DNA from: Planctomycetota bacterium
GTDB taxonomy: Bacteria > Planctomycetota > Phycisphaerae > Phycisphaerales > UBA1924
Assembly (NCBI GenBank): GCA_023432465.1
Contig: JAEYUO010000109.1
Location: 1-31,411 of the forward strand
Length of the DNA stretch: 31,411 nucleotides
Direction: 5' to 3'
Numbering within the stretch: position 1 is the first letter of the stretch; every line of letters starts with the position of its first letter. This document shows positions 16,121-24,062 of this stretch, piece after piece. The position numbers were made by a program, and so were the translations under genes. The notes below the pieces were generated by a model, which saw only the letters and a program-made list of their open reading frames with translations, did no database searches and was not told the DNA's origin.

Positions 16121-17116
16121 ATGCGGATTGTCAGCCTTCTGCCCTCGGCGACGGAATGCCTTTTGGCGATCACCGGATCGCCGGCGAACCCCCGCGCCCA
16201 GCTTGTGGGCAGGTCTCACGAGTGTGACTTTCCGCCCTCCCCAGAGCTGGATCAGGTCCCAGTCCTGACCGCCGCGAAGACCCGCTTCGAGTCCTCCGCC
16301 CAGATCGATCAGGCGGTCACCGCCCAGCTTGCGACCGGAGAATCCCTCTACGCGCTGGATGCCGATCGGCTCGCGGCACTCAAGCCGGACCTCATCATCA
16401 CGCAGGACCTGTGCAAGGTCTGCTCGATCGACCTGAACACCGTCCGCGGCATGGTTGCGCGCATGTCCCCCCAGCCTCGGGTGGTTTCCCTGAATCCCAC
16501 AACTGTGGAAGCCGTTCTCGATGACATGCTCACGATCGGCCGCGAGATTGGCCTGGAAAGCGATGCCGCGGCCGCGGTCGGCGGGCTGCGGGAGCGGATG
16601 TACCGGGCCGAAGAATTCGTCACGCCGTTCGCCGCCGCGCCGATCGTGGCGTTCCTCGAATGGACCGACCCCCTCTTTGTCGGCGGGCACTGGACGCCGC
16701 AGCTCATCGAGCGGGCGGGCGGGCTCCACCCGCTGAACCCGACCGCCGCGCCGGAATCGGCGGGTGCCGCAGCGGGTCCGATCGGCCAGACGCTTCGGGC
16801 CGCGGGTCCATCGATCCGCGTCCCCGCGGAGGTCGTCGCGGCGATCCGGCCGGAGTGCGTGGTGGTCTGTCCGTGCGGGCTGCCGCTGGAGGATGCGTGG
16901 CGCGAGACGCAGTTGCTGGCGAAGCAGACGTGGTGGCGCGAGTTGCCGGCGGTCCGCGCGGGCAGGGTCGCGGTGGTCGATGGCAACCAGATGTTCAACC
17001 GTCCCGGGCCGCGGCTGGTGGATGCGTTTGAGTGGCTCGTGGGCTGGCTCAACGACCGGCCGGAGGTGATCCCGGCGGGGTTCCCTTGGCGGCGGTTTGA
17101 ATCCCCGCGTTCATGA
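16121..17116 (+). CDS. BtuF-like cobalamin-binding protein (cytosolic type)
   Basis: A 331-residue protein of the periplasmic-binding-protein helical-backbone fold. MRIVSLLPSATECLLAI, LVGRSHECDFPP, LDADRLAALKPDLIITQDLCKVCSID and VVSLNPTTVEAVLDDM are typical of the BtuF-like cobalamin-binding group. It starts directly at the first β-strand with no signal peptide, so it is probably cytoplasmic, as are many members of this group; its exact role is unsettled. No btuCD or riboswitch is nearby. The C-terminal GFPWRRFESPRS is family-like. The start is at ATG 16121, preceded by a -10-like box and no Shine-Dalgarno. The next gene, a methyltransferase, follows after 34 bp. Confidence 0.8.
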   Translation: MRIVSLLPSATECLLAITGSPANPRAQLVGRSHECDFPPSPELDQVPVLTAAKTRFESSAQIDQAVTAQLATGESLYALDADRLAALKPDLIITQDLCKVCSIDLNTVRGMVARMSPQPRVVSLNPTTVEAVLDDMLTIGREIGLESDAAAAVGGLRERMYRAEEFVTPFAAAPIVAFLEWTDPLFVGGHWTPQLIERAGGLHPLNPTAAPESAGAAAGPIGQTLRAAGPSIRVPAEVVAAIRPECVVVCPCGLPLEDAWRETQLLAKQTWWRELPAVRAGRVAVVDGNQMFNRPGPRLVDAFEWLVGWLNDRPEVIPAGFPWRRFESPRS

Positions 17117-17123
17117 TCGCCGG

Positions 17124-17143
17124 TAGGCTGTGCGCCGGGAGAG
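17124..17143 (+). promoter_or_regulatory. -10-like box and Shine-Dalgarno deciding the methyltransferase start
   Basis: TAGGCT (17124-17129) could be a -10, and GGAGAG (17138-17143) lies 7 nt before GTG 17151. A GTG at 17130 in the same frame abuts the -10 and has no Shine-Dalgarno, so 17151 is the likely start. Confidence 0.45.
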
Positions 17144-17150
17144 CTCGCGC

Positions 17151-18293
17151 GTGATCAAATACATCGGGTCCAAGCGAACGCTCGTGCCGGTCATCCTCGA
17201 TGCCGTGCGAAGCGCATCAGGCGAAGCGCCGTGCACTGTGCTTGATCTCTTCTCCGGCACCTCCCGCATCGGTCACGCGCTCAAGCGCGAGGGCTACCGC
17301 GTCATCGCGAACGACCACAACGCCTACGCGGCGACGCTCGCCCGGTGCTACGTGCAGGCCGATGCGGAAGATGTGCTTGAAGATGCCGCGAAGTTGGTTG
17401 CCGAGTTCAACTCGCGCCTCCGCGGCGGGTGGAACGAGCCGGGGTATTTCACCCAGACCTTCTGCGAGCAGTCGCGGTTCTTCCAGCCCAAGAACGGCGC
17501 ACGCATCGATGCGGTCCGCGAGGCCATCGCCGTCAAGTGCCTCGACCCAGAACTCGAAGCCGTCATGCTGGTCTCGCTGATGGAAGGCGCGGACCGCGTC
17601 GATTCCACAACCGGTCTGCAGATGGCGTACCTCAAGGAATGGTCGCCGCGCTCGCACAACGACCTCGAACTCCGCGTGCCCGATGTGCTGCCTCGCGCCG
17701 CCGCGGGCAAGGGCCTCGCCCTGAACATTGACGCATTCGACGCCGCGGCCGCAATCGAAGCCGACATCGCCTACATCGACCCGCCGTACAACCAACACTC
17801 GTACCTGGGCAACTACCACGTGTGGGAGTCGCTCATCCGCTGGGACAAGCCGGAGGTCTACGGCATCGCATGCAAGCGCATCGATGTGAAACAGCGGCAG
17901 AGCGTCTTCAACTCGCGGCCGAAGTTCGCGGCGTCATTTCGCGACCTGCTCGCATCCGTCCGCGCCCGCACGCTCATTGTCTCTTTCAGCGATGAGGGCT
18001 ACCTCTCGCGCGAGCAACTCGAAGCCATGCTCGGCGAGCTCTGGGACGGGCAAGCGCAGGTGTCCGTTATTGAGAACGACTTCAAGCGCTACGTTGGGGC
18101 TCAGATCGGGATCTACAACCCGCAGGGGGAGAAGGTGGGCAGGGTGAGCCACGTGCGGAACAAGGAGTTCGTCTACGTGGTGTCTCGCGATAATGTGCGG
18201 GGTGAAACGATGACCTCCCACCGCTTCCAATCCGCGATCCAAAATCCAAAATCCAAAATCGTCACTTCCCCTTCTTCTTCCGGTCCTGCCTGA
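17151..18293 (+). CDS. D12-class DNA adenine N6-methyltransferase
   Basis: A 380-residue SAM-dependent DNA methylase. MIKYIGSKRTLVPVI is the typical D12/Dam-class opening, DLFSGTSRIGHAL (32-44) is the SAM-binding motif, and DPPY (210-213, in DIAYIDPPYNQHSY) is the catalytic motif IV. The central segment between them carries target recognition. No restriction endonuclease is adjacent, so it is an orphan methylase or its partner is elsewhere. GTG 17151 is preferred over GTG 17130 because GGAGAG lies 7 nt upstream. The last 20 residues or so are encoded by a heptamer repeat and by sequence shared with the 3' end of rnr, so the natural protein probably ended near VYVVSRDN and was extended by repeat insertion. 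Confidence 0.85.
   Translation: MIKYIGSKRTLVPVILDAVRSASGEAPCTVLDLFSGTSRIGHALKREGYRVIANDHNAYAATLARCYVQADAEDVLEDAAKLVAEFNSRLRGGWNEPGYFTQTFCEQSRFFQPKNGARIDAVREAIAVKCLDPELEAVMLVSLMEGADRVDSTTGLQMAYLKEWSPRSHNDLELRVPDVLPRAAAGKGLALNIDAFDAAAAIEADIAYIDPPYNQHSYLGNYHVWESLIRWDKPEVYGIACKRIDVKQRQSVFNSRPKFAASFRDLLASVRARTLIVSFSDEGYLSREQLEAMLGELWDGQAQVSVIENDFKRYVGAQIGIYNPQGEKVGRVSHVRNKEFVYVVSRDNVRGETMTSHRFQSAIQNPKSKIVTSPSSSGPA
18237..18260. repeat. Heptamer tandem repeat (ATCCAAA)3
   Basis: Three perfect copies of ATCCAAA (18237-18243, 18244-18250, 18251-18257) plus ATC. The tract is AT-rich in GC-rich surroundings. It lies at the 3' end of the methylase gene and abuts the rnr stop codon. Similar heptanucleotide tandem repeats (STRR type) are known from cyanobacteria and others. 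Confidence 0.8.
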
Positions 18294-20739
18294 AGTCCGC
18301 CTTGCCCTTGTCCCGGCTCTTGCTCTTCTGCGACCGCCCCTTCGCGCCATCGCGCCCGTACTTGAAGTCCTTCCACTCCTTCTCCGTACGGGGCTTGGCG
18401 AAACCCAGCCCGCCGGCATCATCGCCGCCGCCCATCTTCAGCAGGCCCGCGAGCTTCTTATCTTTGCCCGCGCCGCGAGACTTCGGATCGGTGATCGCCA
18501 GGTCCAGCTTCCGCAGCGCAAGGTCCACCTGCGCGATCGTCACCTCGACCTTGTCGCCGATGTTGAACGACCGGCCCGACTGGTGCACCAGCGCGCCCGT
18601 CCGCGAATCGATCGACCACCGTCCGCCGTGCACACCGTGCGCGCCGGTCGGCAACTGCTCCACCGGCACCATCCCGTCGCACAGGTACTTGTCGAGCTGC
18701 ACGAACGCGCCCCGGGGCGAGACGCCCGTGACCGTGCCCGGATAGCTGTCGCCAACATGGTTCGAGAGCAGTTGCAGCACAAGGAACTGCCGCAGGCTCC
18801 ACTCCGCCGCGGCTGCGTTCTCCTCCATCCGCGAGCAGTGCCGGCCGATCTCAACCAGCTCATCCTGCTCGATCACCCCGCCCGCCGGGCCCATCTTCAG
18901 CAGCCGCTCGCCCATGATCTCCCGGTCGCGCTCGCTCCGCGGCGGGTTCTCCCCGTTGCTCGTCAGCTTCAGATACGCGGCGAGCGCACGGTGCACCGTC
19001 AGATCGGGGTACCGCCGGATCGGGCTGGTGAAGTGCGCGTACGCCTCGCTCGCCAGCGCGAAGTGCCCGATGAGCGCAGGCGAATACTCCGCCTTGGTCA
19101 GCGTGCGCAGCACGGCAAAGTGCACCGCCCGCGCTGCGCCCGTCCCCGCCGTCGCATCCAGCAGCGTCTGCAGCTCCTTGCGCGTCGGGTTTTTGGGGAT
19201 CGAGAACCCCGCAACCTTGGCCATCGTCCGCAACTCGCCGACATCGCCGGGTGTCGGCTCGGGGTGCACGCGCCGCAGGAGCGGAACCTTCACGCCCTCA
19301 AAGAGCCGCGCGAGGACCTCGTTGGCCTCGACCATGAACATCTCGATGAGCGTGTGCGTGAACGCGTTATCTTCGGGCTGCGCATCCACGACGTGGCCTG
19401 CATCATCAAAGATCAGGTCCACTTCGGGCAGCTCAAGGTGGATCATCCCCGCCTCCCGCCGACGGCCGCGGATCGCCTTCGCGCACGCGTCCATCTCCCG
19501 CAACGTCTTGATCAACTGATCCGTGTACTTCGCCTCGGTCTTGGCGTGCTTGACGGCTTCCTTCAGGTCGCCATCGATCAGCGCCTGCGCCTCAAGATAC
19601 GTCAGCCGCTTCACGCTCTTGATCGCTGTCGCCGCGACGCCGCTCTTGAGCAGCTTCCCGTTCGGCCCGTACTTCATGAACGCGCTCTTGCAGTAGCGCG
19701 TCACCCCTTCCGAAAGCGAGCAGATGCCGTTGCTCAGGACTTCCGGCAGCATCGGGATCACCAGCCGCGGCAGGTACACGCTGTTGCCGCGTTTGCGTGC
19801 CTCGACATCAAGATCCGTCCCCGGCGGGATGAAGTGCGCCACATCCGCGATGTGCACGCCCAGTTCCCACCCGCCATCCTCGGTCCGCGAGATCGAGATC
19901 GCGTCGTCATAGTCCTTCGCATCCGGCGGGTCGATCGTGATGATGTAGTCATCCCGCAGGTCGAGCCGGACCTTCTTGTCATACCCCTCCTGCTCAAGCC
20001 GCGCGACCTCTTCCTCGAACGCCGCGTTGGCCGAACGGGCCTGGTCGACACACGCACGCGGGAACTCCTGCGGCAGGTCATACGCCACGATCGTCGCCTG
20101 CGTCTCGACATCCGGCAGCCCCGCCTCGCCGAGCACCTTCACGATCACACCCTGGGCAAGCTCGTTGCCCTGCGGGTACTCCGTGATCTCGACGCTCACC
20201 TTGTCGCCGACTTTCGCGTTCTTGACCGTCGGGTCCTTCACGCTGATCGGCGCGGTCATCTCCCGCCCATCGGGCATCACAAGCCACAGCCCGCCGCGCT
20301 TCACCAGCTCGCCCGTGAAGTTCGATCGCTTCCTTGTCAGGACCTCGATGATCTCCCCGGAGATCTCTCGATCCCCGCGGCGGATTTCGCGGCGGATCGC
20401 CGCCAGGACGCGGTCGCCCGTCAGGGCATCACCAACAGCATCCGGCGGCACAAACACATCGCCCTCGCGATACTTCACATCCGTCACGATGAAGCCGAAC
20501 CCGCGCGGGTTCTTCTTGAACACCCCCTCCACTTCCTCCGGCATCGATGGCAGGCGTACGCGCCCGTTCTGATCAAGGCCGATCTTCTTCTGCGAGGCAA
20601 GGTCTTCAACCGCGAGCCGGAACGCGTCGCGGTCATCATGCGGAATGCCGAGATCCTCGGCAAGGGTGTCAATGGTGGCCGCCACATACGTTTCGTGCTT
20701 GAGGTGGTCCAGGAGTCGTCGTTCGTATTTCAGAGACAT
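18262..20739 (-). CDS. rnr: Ribonuclease R
   Basis: An 825-residue 3'-5' exoribonuclease of the RNase II/R family, which degrades structured RNA. Order of domains: an N-terminal helix-turn-helix-like segment (about 1-65), cold-shock domains (PRGFGFIVTD onward), and an RNB catalytic domain with DPPDAKDYDDAIS (metal-binding Asp cluster), HIADVAHFIPPGTDLDVEA and HFTSPIRRYPDL. An S1 domain (YPGTVTGVSPRGAFVQL onward) and a Lys-rich basic tail complete it; the tail is typical of RNase R. ATG 20739 was chosen because MSLKYERRLLDHL is where the fold begins and GAAAGAAG is just upstream; a TTG at 20781 is less likely. Its 3' end overlaps the convergent methylase gene by 32 bp. Confidence 0.93.
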   Translation of the reverse strand: MSLKYERRLLDHLKHETYVAATIDTLAEDLGIPHDDRDAFRLAVEDLASQKKIGLDQNGRVRLPSMPEEVEGVFKKNPRGFGFIVTDVKYREGDVFVPPDAVGDALTGDRVLAAIRREIRRGDREISGEIIEVLTRKRSNFTGELVKRGGLWLVMPDGREMTAPISVKDPTVKNAKVGDKVSVEITEYPQGNELAQGVIVKVLGEAGLPDVETQATIVAYDLPQEFPRACVDQARSANAAFEEEVARLEQEGYDKKVRLDLRDDYIITIDPPDAKDYDDAISISRTEDGGWELGVHIADVAHFIPPGTDLDVEARKRGNSVYLPRLVIPMLPEVLSNGICSLSEGVTRYCKSAFMKYGPNGKLLKSGVAATAIKSVKRLTYLEAQALIDGDLKEAVKHAKTEAKYTDQLIKTLREMDACAKAIRGRRREAGMIHLELPEVDLIFDDAGHVVDAQPEDNAFTHTLIEMFMVEANEVLARLFEGVKVPLLRRVHPEPTPGDVGELRTMAKVAGFSIPKNPTRKELQTLLDATAGTGAARAVHFAVLRTLTKAEYSPALIGHFALASEAYAHFTSPIRRYPDLTVHRALAAYLKLTSNGENPPRSERDREIMGERLLKMGPAGGVIEQDELVEIGRHCSRMEENAAAAEWSLRQFLVLQLLSNHVGDSYPGTVTGVSPRGAFVQLDKYLCDGMVPVEQLPTGAHGVHGGRWSIDSRTGALVHQSGRSFNIGDKVEVTIAQVDLALRKLDLAITDPKSRGAGKDKKLAGLLKMGGGDDAGGLGFAKPRTEKEWKDFKYGRDGAKGRSQKSKSRDKGKADFRQDRKKKGK

Positions 20740-20777
20740 GTCTTCTTTCTTTGCCGGTGCATCATGCACTCGGTCTT

Positions 20778-21218
20778 TCAATCAGGAATCGAGATCTTCT
20801 CGATGGATGTCCAGTCGGAAGGGTGTGCGCGGTGCCGGCGAAAGGTCGTCGCGCTGGTCCACGCCCGCCATGATGATCGGTACTCGACCTTGCCGGTGTT
20901 GCCGTGGACGTAGCAGCCCGCCAACAGACTCTCCGCCTTGCGGTACCTCAGGAACGAGTACCACTCGCCGACCAGTATCGCGTCCTTCGGCTCGACGCTG
21001 AGCCAAGTCGTTTCGTCCCGGGCTCCACGCGTAGCAAACTCCGGATCGCGTTTCACGCGATCGCTCGCCTGCTCGGCATTGAGCCGCAACGCGGAGGTCA
21101 CCTGGACCCACTCTCGATCGGACTGAATGTAGATCCGTTCCCCCGTACACCCACCAAGAAGCGCCGCCACGATGGCGGCAACTGCGACAACTATAGGTCG
21201 GGTCGCAGCCGGGGGCAT
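20778..21218 (-). CDS. Small lipoprotein of unknown function
   Basis: A 146-residue protein with a lipoprotein signal (VVAVAAIVAALLGGC, acceptor Cys24). The mature part has no family I recognise. It contains REWVQVTSALRLNAEQASDRVKRD, WLSVEPKDAILVGEWYSFLRY, and a final WTSIEKISIPD. AAAGG lies 8 nt before ATG 21218, deciding the start over longer upstream readings. It is 38 bp upstream of rnr on the same strand and may share its transcript, though nothing shows a functional link. A rival frame over the same bases lacks a lipobox and was not taken. Confidence 0.65.
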   Translation of the reverse strand: MPPAATRPIVVAVAAIVAALLGGCTGERIYIQSDREWVQVTSALRLNAEQASDRVKRDPEFATRGARDETTWLSVEPKDAILVGEWYSFLRYRKAESLLAGCYVHGNTGKVEYRSSWRAWTSATTFRRHRAHPSDWTSIEKISIPD

Positions 21219-21300
21219 GTTTACACCTTTCGGGGGTGGAATCCATTTGTTTCTTGGTGGCACTGCACTCCAGAGCAGTACACGAGCAGCCCTCCGCAGC

Positions 21301-21780
21301 TTAGCCGCTGCGCCGCGTGCACCGCTCGATCGCCGAGACCACCAGCTTCGGGTCGATTCTGAAATCTCGCGGCAGCCGCGGAACGACCTCCGCGAGGCGG
21401 AGCAGGCCCCGCTCGTCAGCCCGCTCCAGAATGCCCAGTAGTCCGATCACGCTGAGGCCGGATTGCGCTGCCGTCTTCCGGGCATCCCGGTCATCGATCA
21501 GCACGGCCTCCGCACGAAGTTCAACGGCAAGGCTGATCGCGGCCGCCTCCCCTGCATGCAGTCTCGGATACGCGCCAACAGCACGGGGCTCGCGAACCTC
21601 CAACCAAGAGGGCCGTTGCCGCACGAAGTCGCGCACCGACGCCGGAGATGCGTCGCGCGTCAACTCCGTTTCAACCACGCGTGGAATGAGCACCCGCTGA
21701 AAGAGCGTCGCAAGCACCGATTCACAGTTGACGCGGATGAGTACGTTGATCGGCGAGCTGTCGGAGACGACCAGCATCAC
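21301..21780 (-). CDS. DUF3368-type PIN-domain protein (putative toxin)
   Basis: A 159-residue PIN-fold protein. VVSDSSPINVLI (Asp7), an acidic residue in VVETELTRD, HAGEAAAISLA (Glu78) and VLIDDRDARKTA (Asp96/97/99) are the four acidic positions of PIN nucleases in the DUF3368 family, and all are intact. Such proteins are VapC-like RNases. The start ATG overlaps the stop of the UPF0175 gene by 4 bp (ATGA), a coupled toxin-antitoxin arrangement. GLSVIGLLGILERA is the family's typical C-terminal helix segment. Confidence 0.85.
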   Translation of the reverse strand: MMLVVSDSSPINVLIRVNCESVLATLFQRVLIPRVVETELTRDASPASVRDFVRQRPSWLEVREPRAVGAYPRLHAGEAAAISLAVELRAEAVLIDDRDARKTAAQSGLSVIGLLGILERADERGLLRLAEVVPRLPRDFRIDPKLVVSAIERCTRRSG

Positions 21781-22052
21781 GCCGTCTTTCCGAGAACCCG
21801 ATCAAGCGTTCGCCGATCCTCTTCAAGATCACTGATCGTGTAGTTCAGCGGCACATCCCGGTCGGCGAACCACTGGTTGATCTGCGACCGTTCCGTAAAC
21901 CCAAGAACCCGCCCCGCCTCAGCGCTGGTCAGCCGACCTGTCCGATACCCCTCAATCACCAGAGCCTCCAGGGCCGCGCGGTCAAGATCACCCCCCCAGG
22001 CACGGCTGAGGGCCTGCGCCTGCTCATCCGGAATGTGCAGTTGAATGGTCAT
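21777..22052 (-). CDS. UPF0175 family protein (putative antitoxin)
   Basis: A 91-residue protein. EALVIEGYRTGRLTSAEAGRVLGFTERSQINQWFADRDVPLNYT is the UPF0175 pattern: a helix-turn-helix-like region and a short C-terminal tail that typically binds the partner toxin. UPF0175 with DUF3368 is a well-recognised toxin-antitoxin-like gene pair. No Shine-Dalgarno precedes ATG 22052. TAGAGT lies 13 nt upstream and could be a -10 giving a leader of only a few nucleotides. It overlaps the toxin gene by 4 bp. Confidence 0.8.
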   Translation of the reverse strand: MTIQLHIPDEQAQALSRAWGGDLDRAALEALVIEGYRTGRLTSAEAGRVLGFTERSQINQWFADRDVPLNYTISDLEEDRRTLDRVLGKTA

Positions 22053-22119
22053 GTGGTTCTTGTGAACTCTAGCCCCGCCGCCGACCCGAACGCTCCAACG
22101 CGCTCCGGCACAAGCCGGA

Positions 22120-23163
22120 TCAGTGCGCGTTTGTGTACTTGCGCAATGTCTCGGTAAACGGCCGCGGCGTCAATCCAAGGTCCTTCTTCGCCTTGGTCCA
22201 GTCCGCCGTGCTGTCCTCGATCGCCATCAGCGCCTGGCCTTCATCAAACGGCAGCAAACTGCCCAGCCCCACCGCCGCGGCTGCCTTCGCGGCCATCGCC
22301 GCGTGCTCGCCCGGCACGAACCACGTCCCCATCTTCTTGTTCGTCCCCGGAACCACATCGCGGATCGTTTCGCTGAGCGAACGCCAGTCGAGCACTTCCG
22401 AGCCCGTCAGGTTGTAGATCTCGCCGATCGAATCCGGCCGCACGAGCGACTCGGCAAACGCATACGCGACATCCTCGACCGCGACCGGCTGCACCTTCGC
22501 CGGCTCCCAGTCACCAAACCGCATCAGCACGCGACGGTCCTCTTCCGCCCGCACAAAGTACGGGATGAAGAAGAACGGAGCCTTTTCCCCCGATGCGATC
22601 TCCGTCAGCATCGTGATGAACTCGCTGTCCTGCCCGTGGATGAGCGACGGACGGAAGATCGTCCAGTCGAGCCCGCTCCGCCGCACGGTCTGCTCCGCCG
22701 CCCACTTGGTCTTCTGATACTGCGACCGCCCCTCGGCCCCGACACCCAGCGCGGACATCTGCACATACCGCCTGATCCCCGCCCGTTTCGCAGCCTCGAT
22801 CGCGGCGTGCGTCGCCTGCACGTGCATCCGCTCGAAGGTCTGCGGCTTGCCATTCCCGCCGCGAACCTCGCGGATGATCCCCACCAGGTGCACCACCGCC
22901 GTCGCCCCCTTGCACAGCTGATCGAGCGCTCCCGTATCGCACACATCGCCCGCGAACCAGTCGGCACTCCCGCCCCCGGGCAGCCCCCGCGCCTTGGCGA
23001 CATCTGCCGCGATCTCGCCGACGCGACGATCGATGTCCTTCACGTGCTTGAGGTTCCTCGCCAGCCCCCGAACGCGCCACCCCCGGGCCAGCATCTCGCC
23101 GACGACCCACCGGCCGACAAACCCGCTCGCGCCCGTCACCGCAACCGTCATGCTCTGCGTCAT
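22120..23163 (-). CDS. Atypical SDR NAD(P)-binding protein (NDUFA9-like)
   Basis: A 347-residue atypical short-chain dehydrogenase. TGASGFVGRWVV (10-21) is the dinucleotide-binding glycine motif, followed by HLVGIIRE and FERMHVQAT. The active-site region YQKTKWAAEQTVR deviates from the strict YxxxK spacing of classical enzymes. FRPSLIHG and the later PVAVEDVAYAFAESL match the NDUFA9-like branch, whose members act in electron-transport assembly or as reductases of unknown substrate. ATG 23163 has no Shine-Dalgarno; TAGGCT lies 8 nt upstream. It diverges from the next gene with only 62 bp between starts. Confidence 0.85.
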   Translation of the reverse strand: MTQSMTVAVTGASGFVGRWVVGEMLARGWRVRGLARNLKHVKDIDRRVGEIAADVAKARGLPGGGSADWFAGDVCDTGALDQLCKGATAVVHLVGIIREVRGGNGKPQTFERMHVQATHAAIEAAKRAGIRRYVQMSALGVGAEGRSQYQKTKWAAEQTVRRSGLDWTIFRPSLIHGQDSEFITMLTEIASGEKAPFFFIPYFVRAEEDRRVLMRFGDWEPAKVQPVAVEDVAYAFAESLVRPDSIGEIYNLTGSEVLDWRSLSETIRDVVPGTNKKMGTWFVPGEHAAMAAKAAAAVGLGSLLPFDEGQALMAIEDSTADWTKAKKDLGLTPRPFTETLRKYTNAH

Positions 23164-23171
23164 AGGGCGAT

Positions 23172-23177
23172 AGCCTA
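23172..23177 (-). promoter_or_regulatory. Candidate -10 element (TAGGCT) of the SDR gene
   Basis: TAGGCT on the minus strand ends 8 nt before ATG 23163. Together with TACAAT at 23214 on the plus strand it forms two back-to-back -10-like boxes 36 bp apart in a 62-bp intergenic gap. Confidence 0.45.
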
Positions 23178-23213
23178 AGGGGGCGTCGCAGGAACGGCAA
23201 ACCCCACACCCCG

Positions 23214-23219
23214 TACAAT
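23214..23219 (+). promoter_or_regulatory. Candidate -10 element (TACAAT) of the Pro/Gln-rich membrane protein gene
   Basis: TACAAT (5 of 6 to TATAAT) ends 6 nt before ATG 23226, with GCACCA between and no Shine-Dalgarno. The position predicts a leaderless transcript. Confidence 0.5.
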
Positions 23220-23225
23220 GCACCA

Positions 23226-24062
23226 ATGGAATCCCTCCTCGCCCAGTCCGGCGGTGGCAACACCAACTACATCCAGATCATCATCTGGGGGATCCTGATC
23301 TCTATCAGCATCATCAGTTGGTTGGTGAAGCTGATCGCCCAGAAGCGGGAGGAAGCCAAAATCCGCGCTGCCAAGCGGGCCCGCGAGGATGATGCCCTCC
23401 GCACCGGTCGCACCGCCGAAGGCTCGCCACTCATCCAGGCCCCCGCCCCTGTCGCCGCGGCCGGGCCAGCCTCGCACGATGATGCCCGCCGCCGCCTCCA
23501 GGAAATCGCCCAGCGCCGCCGCGCTGAGCTCGAGCAGATGTCCCGGTCCGGCCCCGCTCCCGCCGTGCCCCAGCGCCCCGGTCAGGCCGCACCGTCGCGA
23601 CCGCCGGTCGCACCCGCCTCGCGCCCTTTCCAGCCCCGGCCCATCACCCCGGCGGGCCAGCCGGTTCCTCGGCCCCAGGCGACTCAGCCCCAGCGCGCCA
23701 AGCCCGCCCAGCGCCAGGAACAACGCAAGCAGAAGAAACAGCAGTCCGCTCGCCCTCCGCAGCGCCAGCCGGAAAGCCCAACCCTCGCCGAGAAGTTGCT
23801 GCAAGGGCCGGCCGCTTCGACCGGCGCATATGCCATCGCTCCTCAGCCTCTGGCGCCCATCGCGCCGCTCGCACCCAGCGCGCCCGGCAGTGTCGCGGTC
23901 GCTCGCGGCACGCGCGTCTCCATCGATCGCGCCACCACGCCCGAAGCGATCGCCTCCCTCCGCAAGGCGCTGGTACTCGCGGAGATTCTCGCCCCGCCGG
24001 TCTCGATGAGGCCCGATACAGATGGCGCAACCGCAAGCCCGCTCATGCAGCGCGCCGGCTAG
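23226..24062 (+). CDS. Membrane-anchored Pro/Gln/Ala-rich protein of unknown function
   Basis: A 278-residue protein. After a short polar start comes one strong transmembrane segment (about 16-38, IQIIIWGILISISIISWLV), followed by a basic helix (LIAQKREEAKIRAAKRARED) and a long low-complexity Pro/Gln/Ala/Arg region (about 70-205) including a KPAQRQEQRKQKKQQ run. The final 60 residues look folded: TTPEAIASLRKALVLAEILAPPVSMR, a short helix motif that I suspect is conserved in planctomycetes. Topology suggests a cytoplasmic C-terminus. The function is unknown. The stop codon overlaps that of the convergent lipoprotein gene by 4 bp (CTAG). Confidence 0.6.
   Translation: MESLLAQSGGGNTNYIQIIIWGILISISIISWLVKLIAQKREEAKIRAAKRAREDDALRTGRTAEGSPLIQAPAPVAAAGPASHDDARRRLQEIAQRRRAELEQMSRSGPAPAVPQRPGQAAPSRPPVAPASRPFQPRPITPAGQPVPRPQATQPQRAKPAQRQEQRKQKKQQSARPPQRQPESPTLAEKLLQGPAASTGAYAIAPQPLAPIAPLAPSAPGSVAVARGTRVSIDRATTPEAIASLRKALVLAEILAPPVSMRPDTDGATASPLMQRAG

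Noticed and set aside
16114..16121. Cobalamin riboswitch upstream of the BtuF-like gene
   Set aside because: I found no B12-box-like sequence in the 255-bp upstream gap, and the start is within 7 nt of the -10-like box, leaving no room for a leader.
18583..20913. 776-codon open frame on the plus strand
   Set aside because: It is antisense to rnr; the composition is skewed to Arg, His and Leu and shows no family motif.
20782..21246. Alternative frame over the lipoprotein upstream of rnr
   Set aside because: It has no lipobox or signal sequence, whereas the chosen frame has both plus a Shine-Dalgarno.
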